6,602 nt of DNA from a bacterium (GTDB lineage Bacteria; Ratteibacteria; UBA8468; B48-G9; JAFGKM01), in assembly GCA_023230585.1 (NCBI GenBank), contig JALNXB010000080.1:1-6602 (forward strand), written 5' to 3'. The number at the start of each line of letters is the position of its first letter. The stretch's first letter is position 1. The notes beneath the pieces were generated by a model that had not been told where the DNA came from, searched no databases, and was given only the letters and a program-made list of their open reading frames with translations. Of this stretch, positions 1 through 5,810 are shown in pieces. The position numbers and the translations under genes were made by a program.

Positions 1-2295
1 AATTGGCAGGTAGGCGAGATAGTCTATCAGCAAGGAGATGAATGGTTACAGGTTGTCCCAACAGAAGGTACACTTATACCAGCAGAAATAATACCTGGTT
101 CTAAAAGTGCTGGAACTAATAGTTGCAACATAACTATAACAGCCACAAAAGGTGAATTAACAGGCGGTACCTACAATGCTACAATTCCTATCACTTCAAA
201 CGGTGGTAGTGAAAACATTCTGGTTAAAATGGTTATTATTCAGCAACCAGAAATAGTAGAGCCACTTGACGAGGATTATTCAATAACAGAAGAGTTTCCA
301 TTTGTACCTTTTACTTCTCAGTTTTTCAGAAGCGAAACTGGCGGAACAGCCAACTGTGACTTTGAAATAGAAGAAAAGATAGAGTTCAACTCAACTGGAA
401 AAGTATATCCCGGTACACTAATCTATGAATTGAAAGGCGTTAATAAAACTTTGAACGACCAAAATATTGTAAAATTAATAGCGCCTTGGGGGCTCTTTAA
501 GCCAGATAAAAAATATAGATGGAGAGTTAGCGATAACGATATGGGGGAATATGCTCGTGAAGAATCTAACGACAAAGGTACTCCAATAACAAATCCTCTC
601 TGGTCTGACTGGTCAGGATTTTTTGCAGTAGAAAGATATATTCCTGAAGTTGATGAAACAGATACTGACTTCCTTAACTCTTTCTCTGAAGCAGAAATAG
701 ACCTAAGAATAGATGGTGCACATCCTTTCAAAGACCCAAGAACAGGCGAACTTCTTATGGCTACCTACCCTGAATGTTCAACAGGTACTGGAAATGTAGT
801 AGTAGAACTTCTTAATCCTGAGAATGTTGAAGGTACAGATGCCCTCGATATAAACTATATGTTTGATGTTCGCATAGAATTGGATGCACCCGGCGCAACT
901 GCTACATTTGACCTTCTTATTCCGGGAGACTTTAACGGCGGGATTTGGAAATATAATCCTGATACAAACGAATTGTTAATTTTTGATGATGCTGAAATAA
1001 GAGGCACAGTTATAAATAATGAAGGTAATAAATATACAGTAGTAAAAATAACCCTACAAGATGGCGGAAAATGGGACTTTGATGGCGAAGCTAACGGAGT
1101 AATAGCCGACCCAATCGGTTTGGGCGTCTTTTCAGGTTTTGATAAGGTTTCTGGAGGTGGCGGATGTTTCATAGCAACAGCCGCTTTTGGTTCACCATTT
1201 GAAAGACACGTTCAGATACTCAGACAGTTCCGCGATAGATACCTTTTGACAAGTACAGCAGGTAAAGCATTTGTTAGATGGTACTACAAACATAGCCCTA
1301 AATATGCTTCTATTATCTCACAAAACGAAGCATTGAAAGCAGTTGTTAGAATATCTCTGTTACCTTTATACGGCATTGCTTACATCCTTGTGAAAGGGTT
1401 ACTACCTTATATTCTTCTTGGATTGGGATTACTGCTTGTTGGGCTTAGAAAAAGAAATAGAAAGGCAATTGTTACCTTGCTTATGGTAGGACTCTTTCTT
1501 GGTGTAACTACGAACGTCTTTGGAGCAGAAACAAACCACTTCAAGGTAGCACCAGCAGAAGAAGCAACTGTTATAGTTCCAACTACCAAAACAATTGGTA
1601 GCCAGAAGGTTGCGGTTGATTTTTTCTACTCTTTTGCTAAAAACCCTCTTGAAGCCAAAGCGGGAGGAAAAGATATTGACCTTATTAAAGACCAGAGCTT
1701 GCTTAATGCTGGTATAACAATGGGGCTAACAGAAAACTCTCAAATATCTTTAGTTATCCCTTATGTTTTTAATCAAGGTGCAGCAAGCCCAATAGAAAAA
1801 GATGGTTTTGGAGATATGGTACTTAGTGGAAAATTGAGGTTACCTAACACTCTAATGGAAGGTAAAGTAGCGATTGCTCCTTACATACAATTTACAACAG
1901 GTAACGAAGACGCTGGGCTTGGTTCAGAAAACGCCGCTTTTGGGGTTAAAGGTATATACGACACAAAACTTAACGAGAATACCTTGTTTACTCTAAATCT
2001 TGGGTTTGCCTACCAGAGCAAAGAAAAACTTGCTCAGGTACCTATAAATCATTCTCTACTTTTTGGGGCAGGCCTTGTATATAATCTACCTGGAAACTCT
2101 TCCTACATATCAACTGAACTTTATGGTAGAAGTGAAGAACTTTTTGAGAGAGCAAGTTCTCCAGTAGAATTGCTTGTTTCTTACGGACAAAACTGCAAAA
2201 ACTTTACTTTTACAGTAGGTGGCGGTTTTGCTCTTGTTGATGGGTACGGAGCAAGCGACTGGAGGTTGTTTTCTGGGTTAAGAATGGGACTATAA
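1..2295 (+). CDS. Exported surface protein with CFI-box C-terminal domain fused to an outer-membrane beta-barrel (5' partial)
   Basis: The frame is open from base 1 to the TAA at 2293-2295 (764 visible residues, numbered here from base 1). The ATG at 229 falls at the end of a BACON-like domain, so the true start lies upstream of the window. Visible order: BACON-like Ig domain (about 1-80; WLQVVPTEG, GGTYNATIPITSNGG); FN3-like domain (about 90-212; YRWRV, WSDWSGFF); choice-of-anchor U-like domain (about 260-375; IWKYN, then DGGKWDFDGEANGVIADP at 354-371). A Gly4 linker follows, then the CFI box starting at Cys389 (CFIATAAFGS, FRDRYLL, RWYYKHSP). Hydrophobic stretches at 451-464 and 467-482 are followed by a basic loop at 483-488 and a second hydrophobic segment, 489-508, ending VFGA, like a signal peptidase I site. 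Residues 510-764 are an alternating amphipathic outer-membrane barrel ending GASDWRLFSGLRMGL, reminiscent of the MetA-type/OmpA-associated transporter barrels. The passenger is probably exported and surface or envelope located; its ligand is unknown. Domain names come from recalled family patterns and were not searched. Confidence 0.85.
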   Translation, partial: NWQVGEIVYQQGDEWLQVVPTEGTLIPAEIIPGSKSAGTNSCNITITATKGELTGGTYNATIPITSNGGSENILVKMVIIQQPEIVEPLDEDYSITEEFPFVPFTSQFFRSETGGTANCDFEIEEKIEFNSTGKVYPGTLIYELKGVNKTLNDQNIVKLIAPWGLFKPDKKYRWRVSDNDMGEYAREESNDKGTPITNPLWSDWSGFFAVERYIPEVDETDTDFLNSFSEAEIDLRIDGAHPFKDPRTGELLMATYPECSTGTGNVVVELLNPENVEGTDALDINYMFDVRIELDAPGATATFDLLIPGDFNGGIWKYNPDTNELLIFDDAEIRGTVINNEGNKYTVVKITLQDGGKWDFDGEANGVIADPIGLGVFSGFDKVSGGGGCFIATAAFGSPFERHVQILRQFRDRYLLTSTAGKAFVRWYYKHSPKYASIISQNEALKAVVRISLLPLYGIAYILVKGLLPYILLGLGLLLVGLRKRNRKAIVTLLMVGLFLGVTTNVFGAETNHFKVAPAEEATVIVPTTKTIGSQKVAVDFFYSFAKNPLEAKAGGKDIDLIKDQSLLNAGITMGLTENSQISLVIPYVFNQGAASPIEKDGFGDMVLSGKLRLPNTLMEGKVAIAPYIQFTTGNEDAGLGSENAAFGVKGIYDTKLNENTLFTLNLGFAYQSKEKLAQVPINHSLLFGAGLVYNLPGNSSYISTELYGRSEELFERASSPVELLVSYGQNCKNFTFTVGGGFALVDGYGASDWRLFSGLRMGL

Positions 2296-2317
2296 AGTTT
2301 TCTTAAAATACGCATAC

Positions 2318-2350
2318 AAAAGGCGGGGCTTAAAACCCCGCCTTTTTTTT
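2318..2350 (+). terminator. Rho-independent terminator of the beta-barrel gene
   Basis: An AGGCGGGG arm (2321-2328) and a CCCCGCCT arm (2336-2343) form a perfect 8-bp GC-rich stem around a 7-base loop. Flanking AAA/TTT can extend it, and a run of T follows (2343-2351). It starts 23 bases after the stop codon, so it ends the upstream transcript. A short T run on the other strand means weak bidirectional function is possible, but no minus-strand gene needs it. Confidence 0.92.
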
Positions 2351-2370
2351 TACCATCCTAACGCTCGGTT

Positions 2371-2475
2371 TTGTCATCTTGAACTTGTTTCAGGATCTCT
2401 AATGTAACCCACGTTGGTAATAGGCACAACGTAAAAAACGAGATTCCGGATCAAGTCCGGAATGACATATAGGGG
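2371..2475. repeat. Composite palindrome module, copy 1
   Basis: Two palindromes are joined by a conserved spacer. The first is ATCTTGAA/TTCAGGAT (2376-2383 and 2389-2396, 5-base loop, one G-T wobble). The spacer contains CTCTAATGTAACCCACG. The second is ATTCCGGA/TCCGGAAT (2443-2450 and 2456-2463, loop TCAAG), followed by GACATATAGGGGGAG. The same order recurs at 3892-3990, with a shorter spacer there. Palindromes of these two types are common intergenic repeats in many bacterial genomes and often give rise to false ORFs containing 'HSELDPESR'. The second half overlaps the first tandem unit that begins at 2431. Confidence 0.85.
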
Positions 2476-2853
2476 GAGACTTTTCCTTTACACTTTATTA
2501 AGACGAAGGTCGGACCTCCGCAAAATACTCCGAGGTACAACCTTCATCACTCGCAAAGACGGAATGGGGGGTTGTAAAAAACGAGATTCCGGATCAAGTT
2601 CGGAATGACATATAGGGGGAGACTTTTCACTACACTTGAGTAAAACGAAGGTCGGATCTCCGCAAAAGACTCCGAGGTACAACCTTCATCACTCGCAAAG
2701 ACGGAATGGGGGGCTGTAAAAAACGAGATTCCGGATCAAGTCCGGAGTGACATATTGGGGGAGACTTTTCCTTTACACTTTATTAAGACGAAGGTCGGAC
2801 CTCCGCAAAATACTCTGAGGTACAACCTTCATCACTCGCAAAGACGGAATGGG
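2431..2853. repeat. Three tandem copies of an approx. 143-bp intergenic repeat unit
   Basis: The copies start at 2431, 2574 and 2716, each with GTAAAAAACGAGATTCC. They are about 143, 142 and 138 bases long; the third lacks the G-rich end. Each unit holds the ATTCCGGA/TCCGGAAT palindrome, GGGGGAGACTTTTC, an AT-rich stretch, a second hairpin (GAAGGT...ACCTTC with inner ACCTC/GAGGT), and CACTCGCAAAGACGGAATGGG. Copies 1 and 3 are closest to each other; copy 2 differs in the middle (CACTACACTTGAGTAAAAC). I see no gene in 2352-2868. The minus-strand ORF at 2488-2682 is repeat-derived and has no coding character. Confidence 0.95.
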
Positions 2854-2868
2854 TAACTACAAAAAAAC

Positions 2869-2897
2869 TTGACAAAAGACCTTCAAATTGGTAAATT
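2869..2897 (+). promoter_or_regulatory. Sigma-70-like promoter for the 303-residue membrane-anchored protein
   Basis: A perfect -35 box TTGACA (2869-2874) lies exactly 17 bases before TAAATT (2892-2897), a 4/6 match to the -10 consensus. A perfect TATAAT occurs slightly downstream (2903-2908), but at 28 bases from TTGACA it is too far to pair with that -35. It could serve an alternative start with a weak -35. Both lie just upstream of the gene at 2935 and just after the tandem repeat array, which fits transcription starting in this gap. Confidence 0.65.
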
Positions 2898-2916
2898 AGT
2901 ACTATAATACTAATTT
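2893..2916. promoter_or_regulatory. Perfect 9-bp inverted repeat overlapping the -10 region
   Basis: AAATTAGTA (2893-2901) and TACTAATTT (2908-2916) are exact reverse complements separated by six bases. The repeat covers both -10 candidates and ends 18 bases before the start codon. It could be an operator for a repressor. It could also form a weak AT hairpin followed by a T run (2914-2920) at the start of the transcript. The sequence does not decide between these. Confidence 0.45.
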
Positions 2917-2934
2917 TTTTATGGAGAAAACCTT

Positions 2935-3846
2935 ATGAGGAAACCAAACAGGCAGAGTTTTATTGTCTTACTTGCTATTTTTGCTCTTGTTTCGTTTCTT
3001 GTTTCAAAAACAAACCTATCTAATCAAAAGAAAGCAAAGGTAAAATTATCAACCATCGCTCCTATTCAAGTAAACAAAGAACCAAATCTAAACCCATTTT
3101 CTGTTGTAAAACCTGTGGAAGTAAAACCATTTAAACAATACAAAACTACTGAATCTATTGAGCCTAAGGTAGAAAAAGAATATTCTGGACCTGAATGGCT
3201 TAAAAAAGTTGTTTCAATTTACGAAAAATATTATCCTTCTTGGCAAACTGGTAAGAGCGTAACCGGTTCTGCTCAACAAATAAACAATACTTCTGCAATT
3301 ACAAATGTAACACCGCCGTCAACCTTTTCTTCTACTTTTTCCCTACCAACATCAACCTACGCATCTACAACTTCTCTTGCACCAGGAGCAACTCGAGTTG
3401 TTAACACTTCAACAACACCTTCAAGCAGTAAAGACACACCTGCTTTTTCTGGTGGTGGCGATGATTTAGAAGTAAACAAAAAAAACCTTAAAAGTGAAGT
3501 CAAGGTAGATGATAAGAATGAAGAAGATGACCCTCCAGCCCTGCCCACTGTTACTATAGTGAGAAGTATTGATGTGTCTGTTGTTACTCTTGATATAACT
3601 GTTAAGGGCGAAATAACTGGGTTGATAATTAATGAAAAATTACCATCTGGCTATAAAATAACCTCAGCGACTCCTAACTATTCAAAAGTGAGCAATACAT
3701 CTTATCAATGGCTTTTGTTCGGAAGATCTGTTTCTGAGGATAAAATTATCTATCAGGTTAGTGGCTCAGATGGTGGGGGTATATCTGGAAATTATAGTTC
3801 AACAAGGGGTAGTGGGTCTATAATAGGGCAGAAAAATTTGCCATAA
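2935..3846 (+). CDS. Membrane-anchored protein with Ser/Thr-rich stalk and C-terminal extracellular beta domain
   Basis: 303 residues, with function not recognised. The start is supported by GGAG (2923-2926), 8 bases before the ATG, and by the upstream promoter. Residues 1-7 are basic and 8-24 form one hydrophobic helix without an obvious signal peptidase site, so this is probably an uncleaved N-terminal anchor with the rest outside the cytoplasm. Residues 25-80 are Lys/Pro-rich; 82-109 contain an aromatic patch (EWLKKVV, YEKYYPSW). Residues about 110-168 are a low-complexity Ser/Thr-rich stalk, and 169-203 are Gly then acidic/charged. Residues 205-303 look like a compact beta-sandwich: a first strand TVTIVRSIDV, EKLPSGYKI, YQWLLFG, then KIIYQVSG and a Gly/Ser-rich end. 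This resembles the unnamed extracellular module with 'ExLPxGW...ikW...itYqV' that occurs near the C-terminus of large surface proteins. Here it stands alone on a short anchored stalk. A structural or adhesive envelope role is inference. Confidence 0.85.
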   Translation: MRKPNRQSFIVLLAIFALVSFLVSKTNLSNQKKAKVKLSTIAPIQVNKEPNLNPFSVVKPVEVKPFKQYKTTESIEPKVEKEYSGPEWLKKVVSIYEKYYPSWQTGKSVTGSAQQINNTSAITNVTPPSTFSSTFSLPTSTYASTTSLAPGATRVVNTSTTPSSSKDTPAFSGGGDDLEVNKKNLKSEVKVDDKNEEDDPPALPTVTIVRSIDVSVVTLDITVKGEITGLIINEKLPSGYKITSATPNYSKVSNTSYQWLLFGRSVSEDKIIYQVSGSDGGGISGNYSSTRGSGSIIGQKNLP

Positions 3847-3891
3847 TATTCTCTTTCTACCTACCCACTATGCCCTCCTGACGCCCCAAAT

Positions 3892-3990
3892 TTGTCTTCC
3901 TGAACTTGTTTCAGGATCTCTAATGTAACCCACGCTGGTAGCAAGAAAAACGAGATTCCGGATCAAGTCCGGAATGACATATAGGGGGAG
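3892..3990. repeat. Composite palindrome module, copy 2
   Basis: This is the second copy of the module at 2371-2475. It has TCCTGAA/TTCAGGA around CTTGT (3898-3916), the same CTCTAATGTAACCCACG spacer, then ATTCCGGA/TCCGGAAT (3955-3962 and 3968-3975) and GACATATAGGGGGAG ending at 3990. The spacer is shorter than in copy 1. The rest of the 143-bp unit is missing, so this is a single truncated copy. No gene is present in 3847-4200. Confidence 0.85.
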
Positions 3991-4053
3991 TTCTCATCTT
4001 TTATCCTTACTATAGTTACGTCTTCCGTTATTCCTCGCCTGCATAAAGCCCCT

Positions 4054-4112
4054 CCTACGCCAAGGTATACCTGCCGAAGCTTGTATTTTAGCGTAGGTTG
4101 GCTTCGGCGGGT
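4054..4112. repeat. Interleaved inverted repeats with pseudoknot-like order
   Basis: CCTACGC (4054-4060) is complementary to GCGTAGG (4091-4097). ACCTGCCGAAGC (4069-4080) is complementary to GCTTCGGCGGGT (4101-4112) with one wobble. The four arms alternate (1-2-1'-2'), so both stems could pair only as a pseudoknot; otherwise they are mutually exclusive hairpins. It may simply be another intergenic repeat element, since GCCGAAGC-type palindromes are common in repeat-rich genomes. Confidence 0.6.
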
Positions 4113-4115
4113 AAA

Positions 4116-4150
4116 GCTCGCAAGATAAACTACAAAAGACGGAATGGGGG
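4116..4150. repeat. Partial relative of the tandem unit's 3' end
   Basis: The sequence GCTCGCAAGATAAACTAC followed by AAAAGACGGAATGGGGG matches the end of the 143-bp unit (CTCGCAAAGACGGAATGGGGG), with about 14 extra bases inside. A related copy lies in opposite orientation at 5621-5649, on the other side of the PilZ gene. Confidence 0.6.
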
Positions 4151-4188
4151 CATTACATTTATTTCTGGAAAAAAACTAAAAAAAAAGG

Positions 4189-4194
4189 TAGAAT
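4189..4194 (+). promoter_or_regulatory. Possible -10 box directly before the PilZ gene
   Basis: TAGAAT (4189-4194) matches the -10 consensus at 5 of 6 positions and ends 6 bases before the ATG, so transcription could begin at or next to the start codon. No good -35 is visible 17 bases upstream. The only Shine-Dalgarno-like string is AAGG at 4185-4188, 12 bases from the ATG, which is farther than usual. The evidence is weak and position-based only. Confidence 0.3.
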
Positions 4195-4200
4195 GATATT

Positions 4201-5610
4201 ATGGAACTTGAAAGGGCAGATGAATTTGTTCTTAAAATAGGGGATAAACGTTACAGAGCAATCTTTAAAAGTAAAACTCCGGGCAGGGAGTTTGTATTCC
4301 AACTTTTGGTAAAGACAAAAATAACCGAAAAAGTTGTAGGAGACCTTCTCTTTAAAGATTACGACAACGTTAGATATTTTTCAAAGGGGTGCTTCTATTT
4401 TCCTGTACCTGACCTTGCTATATTCTGTCCTGATTCAGGTTTTGAAATTGATAGGCGTGGTTTTGAAAGGTTAAAGACAGAAGAGATTACAGGTTTTCTT
4501 ATAGATGTTAGGAACATAGAAAAGAAGATGGCAATTTCTGCTTTTGACCTTTCAGAAAAGGGAACTAAAATTGCCACATACTACTCACTCCCAGTAAAAA
4601 AACATAAATATATTATAGAACTTCAACTTGACCCTAACGTTTTTCCTTTTTTTAATCTTTCACTGGGGAACGCTATTTTTTCCGCTTATTGTGAGGTGTC
4701 CAATATTCAGGTTGGCAAAGATAATGAGGTTTTTTATGGTCTTAATTTTACTAAAATTCCTCCAGAAAGCGAACATCTCTTAAAAATATTTTTAAGAGAA
4801 TACGAGAAGATAGTGGAAGATAAAAATTTTGATGCTTTAAAAGAAAGTTCTGCCTATAAAGATGTATCTACAACTTTGTCGGAACCTATTATTAGCGAAA
4901 TCCCTGCTCAAGATAAAGAAGAAAAAAAATATAAGGGAACTATTAACACCGCTGACATAAAACCTTTACAACCTATATCTACCAATCAGGTAGCAAATGA
5001 AGAACTTCCTATGCCACATTTTTCTTGGTTAGTTGTTAAATCAAAACAGGTGGTTCTGGTCTCAGTTTTATCTTTTCTTATTATATATATGTCGCTCTTT
5101 TTTTACCAATATTTGATTTTAAAAGGATTAAAAAAAGAAGTTGCTGGGACACCTAATGTTGTTTCGGCAGTTTCTGAAAAAGAAGAGGTAGAGGAAAAGG
5201 TTCTTGAACAACCAGAAGTGGAAACTCCGCTTGTTGCAACCAATATTACCAATGCAAAAAATGTAGAGGTTATACCCTTTATTCCGAGTGTAAAACCGGC
5301 AGGTCTAACATCTGAAAATTTCGTTGAAGTTTTAAAGGAGAACAAATTACCTATATACTCTATAGATGGCGTTGAGTATGTAAGTTTAAGGAGTGTTTTA
5401 AAGTTGTTTATGTATGAAGGGAAATTAGAGAAGAATAGCAGATCTGTAACTATCCCTTACAATGATACAAAGATTATTTTGAATTTTCCTTTATCTCAGA
5501 TGGTTATCAAAAATGAGATTATAAATATGATGTATCCAATAAAAATGATTTCAGATGAGGTTTTTGTAAGTGTTGATGTGATGGAAGAGGCATTGATTTT
5601 GGCTCAGTAG
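4201..5610 (+). CDS. Transmembrane PilZ-domain protein with periplasmic copper-amine-oxidase-N-like domain
   Basis: 469 residues. ATG 4201 is the first usable start, because an in-frame TAG lies at 4189-4191. Residues 1-80 are an unassigned mixed alpha/beta region with no signal peptide. Residues about 84-205 read as a PilZ domain, the cyclic di-GMP receptor fold. R86-x3-R90 is followed 25 residues later by DLSEKG (116-121), the expected (D/N)xSxxG motif, and then by beta strands ending in GLNFTKIP. Both c-di-GMP binding motifs are intact. Residues 206-275 are a polar linker, and 284-306 are one transmembrane helix, followed by KGLKK. After an acidic/Pro linker (about 313-375), residues 383-467 resemble the copper amine oxidase N-terminal domain (PF07833-like): IDGVEYVSLRSVLKLF, then SVTIPY, then a closing EVFVSVDVMEEAL. 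The likely topology is PilZ in the cytoplasm and the CuAO_N1-like domain in the periplasm. It is probably an envelope c-di-GMP effector; the output is unknown. The gene stands alone between repeat regions. Confidence 0.88.
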   Translation: MELERADEFVLKIGDKRYRAIFKSKTPGREFVFQLLVKTKITEKVVGDLLFKDYDNVRYFSKGCFYFPVPDLAIFCPDSGFEIDRRGFERLKTEEITGFLIDVRNIEKKMAISAFDLSEKGTKIATYYSLPVKKHKYIIELQLDPNVFPFFNLSLGNAIFSAYCEVSNIQVGKDNEVFYGLNFTKIPPESEHLLKIFLREYEKIVEDKNFDALKESSAYKDVSTTLSEPIISEIPAQDKEEKKYKGTINTADIKPLQPISTNQVANEELPMPHFSWLVVKSKQVVLVSVLSFLIIYMSLFFYQYLILKGLKKEVAGTPNVVSAVSEKEEVEEKVLEQPEVETPLVATNITNAKNVEVIPFIPSVKPAGLTSENFVEVLKENKLPIYSIDGVEYVSLRSVLKLFMYEGKLEKNSRSVTIPYNDTKIILNFPLSQMVIKNEIINMMYPIKMISDEVFVSVDVMEEALILAQ

Positions 5611-5620
5611 TGCCCTCTTG

Positions 5621-5649
5621 TTCCGTCTTTTTAAGTTTGTCTTGCGAGT
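5621..5649. repeat. Inverted copy of the 4116-4144 repeat
   Basis: The reverse complement of this stretch (ACTCGCAAGACAAACTT then AAAAGACGGAA) matches 4116-4144 at 25 of 29 positions by eye. It starts 10 bases after the stop of the PilZ gene. The pair therefore brackets that gene in opposite orientation. Confidence 0.6.
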
Positions 5650-5694
5650 TTTATCTCTCGAGTATGTCAGGGGAGGGTTGTTAGCCTATTGCTT

Positions 5695-5728
5695 GTCATT
5701 GCGAGTGACCGAAGGGAGCGTGGCAATT
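5695..5728. repeat. Intergenic repeat of the GTCATTGCGAGTGAC...GGCAAT type
   Basis: GTCATTGCGAGTGACC followed by GAAGGGAGCGTGGCAATT is a form of a short intergenic repeat seen in many bacterial genomes (family recognition from memory). The first 14 bases recur as an exact reverse complement at 6371-6384, downstream of the slyB-like gene. Within 5611-5822 I see only repeats and the start region of the next gene. Confidence 0.7.
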
Positions 5729-5740
5729 ACTACTCCTCTC

Positions 5741-5776
5741 GCCTCTCCCTTTGAGGGAAGAGAGGATGCAAGGTGA
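5741..5776. repeat. CCTCTCCC...ATGCAAGGTGAG hairpin repeat, copy 1
   Basis: CCTCTCCCT can pair with AGGGAAGAGAGG, giving a hairpin followed by ATGCAAGGTGAG. A second copy in the same orientation lies at 6400-6435. This is another recognisable type of dispersed intergenic repeat and gives short false ORFs when translated. Confidence 0.7.
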
Positions 5777-5810
5777 GAAGATAGTTTATACATTTTAATA
5801 AATAAATTTT

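Noticed and set aside
229..231. ATG as the start of the first gene
   Set aside because: The frame is open for all 76 codons before it, and those codons encode most of the BACON-like domain, so the gene starts upstream of the window.
1390..1485. A separate internal start for the beta-barrel (GTG, TTG or ATG near the junction)
   Set aside because: No ribosome binding site is properly spaced before GTG 1390, TTG 1426, TTG 1477 or ATG 1483, and the ATG would remove the basic n-region. The single-frame reading is kept, with the fusion flagged.
2488..2682. Minus-strand ORF of 64 codons in the tandem repeats
   Set aside because: It is built from repeat units and includes the CHSELDPESR string typical of false ORFs over this palindrome. 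It has no start signal.
2431..2853. CRISPR array
   Set aside because: Repeated units are about 143 bases and contiguous, with no short repeats separated by unique spacers and no cas gene nearby.
2921..2938. Five-codon ORF (ATG GAG AAA ACC TTA TGA) overlapping the start of the stalk-protein gene
   Set aside because: The GGAG in it serves as the ribosome binding site of the real gene. It has no upstream ribosome binding site and no leader-peptide codon bias.
4116..5649. Insertion sequence
   Set aside because: Inverted repeats bracket the segment, but the enclosed gene is a PilZ membrane protein, no transposase is present, and no target-site duplication is visible.
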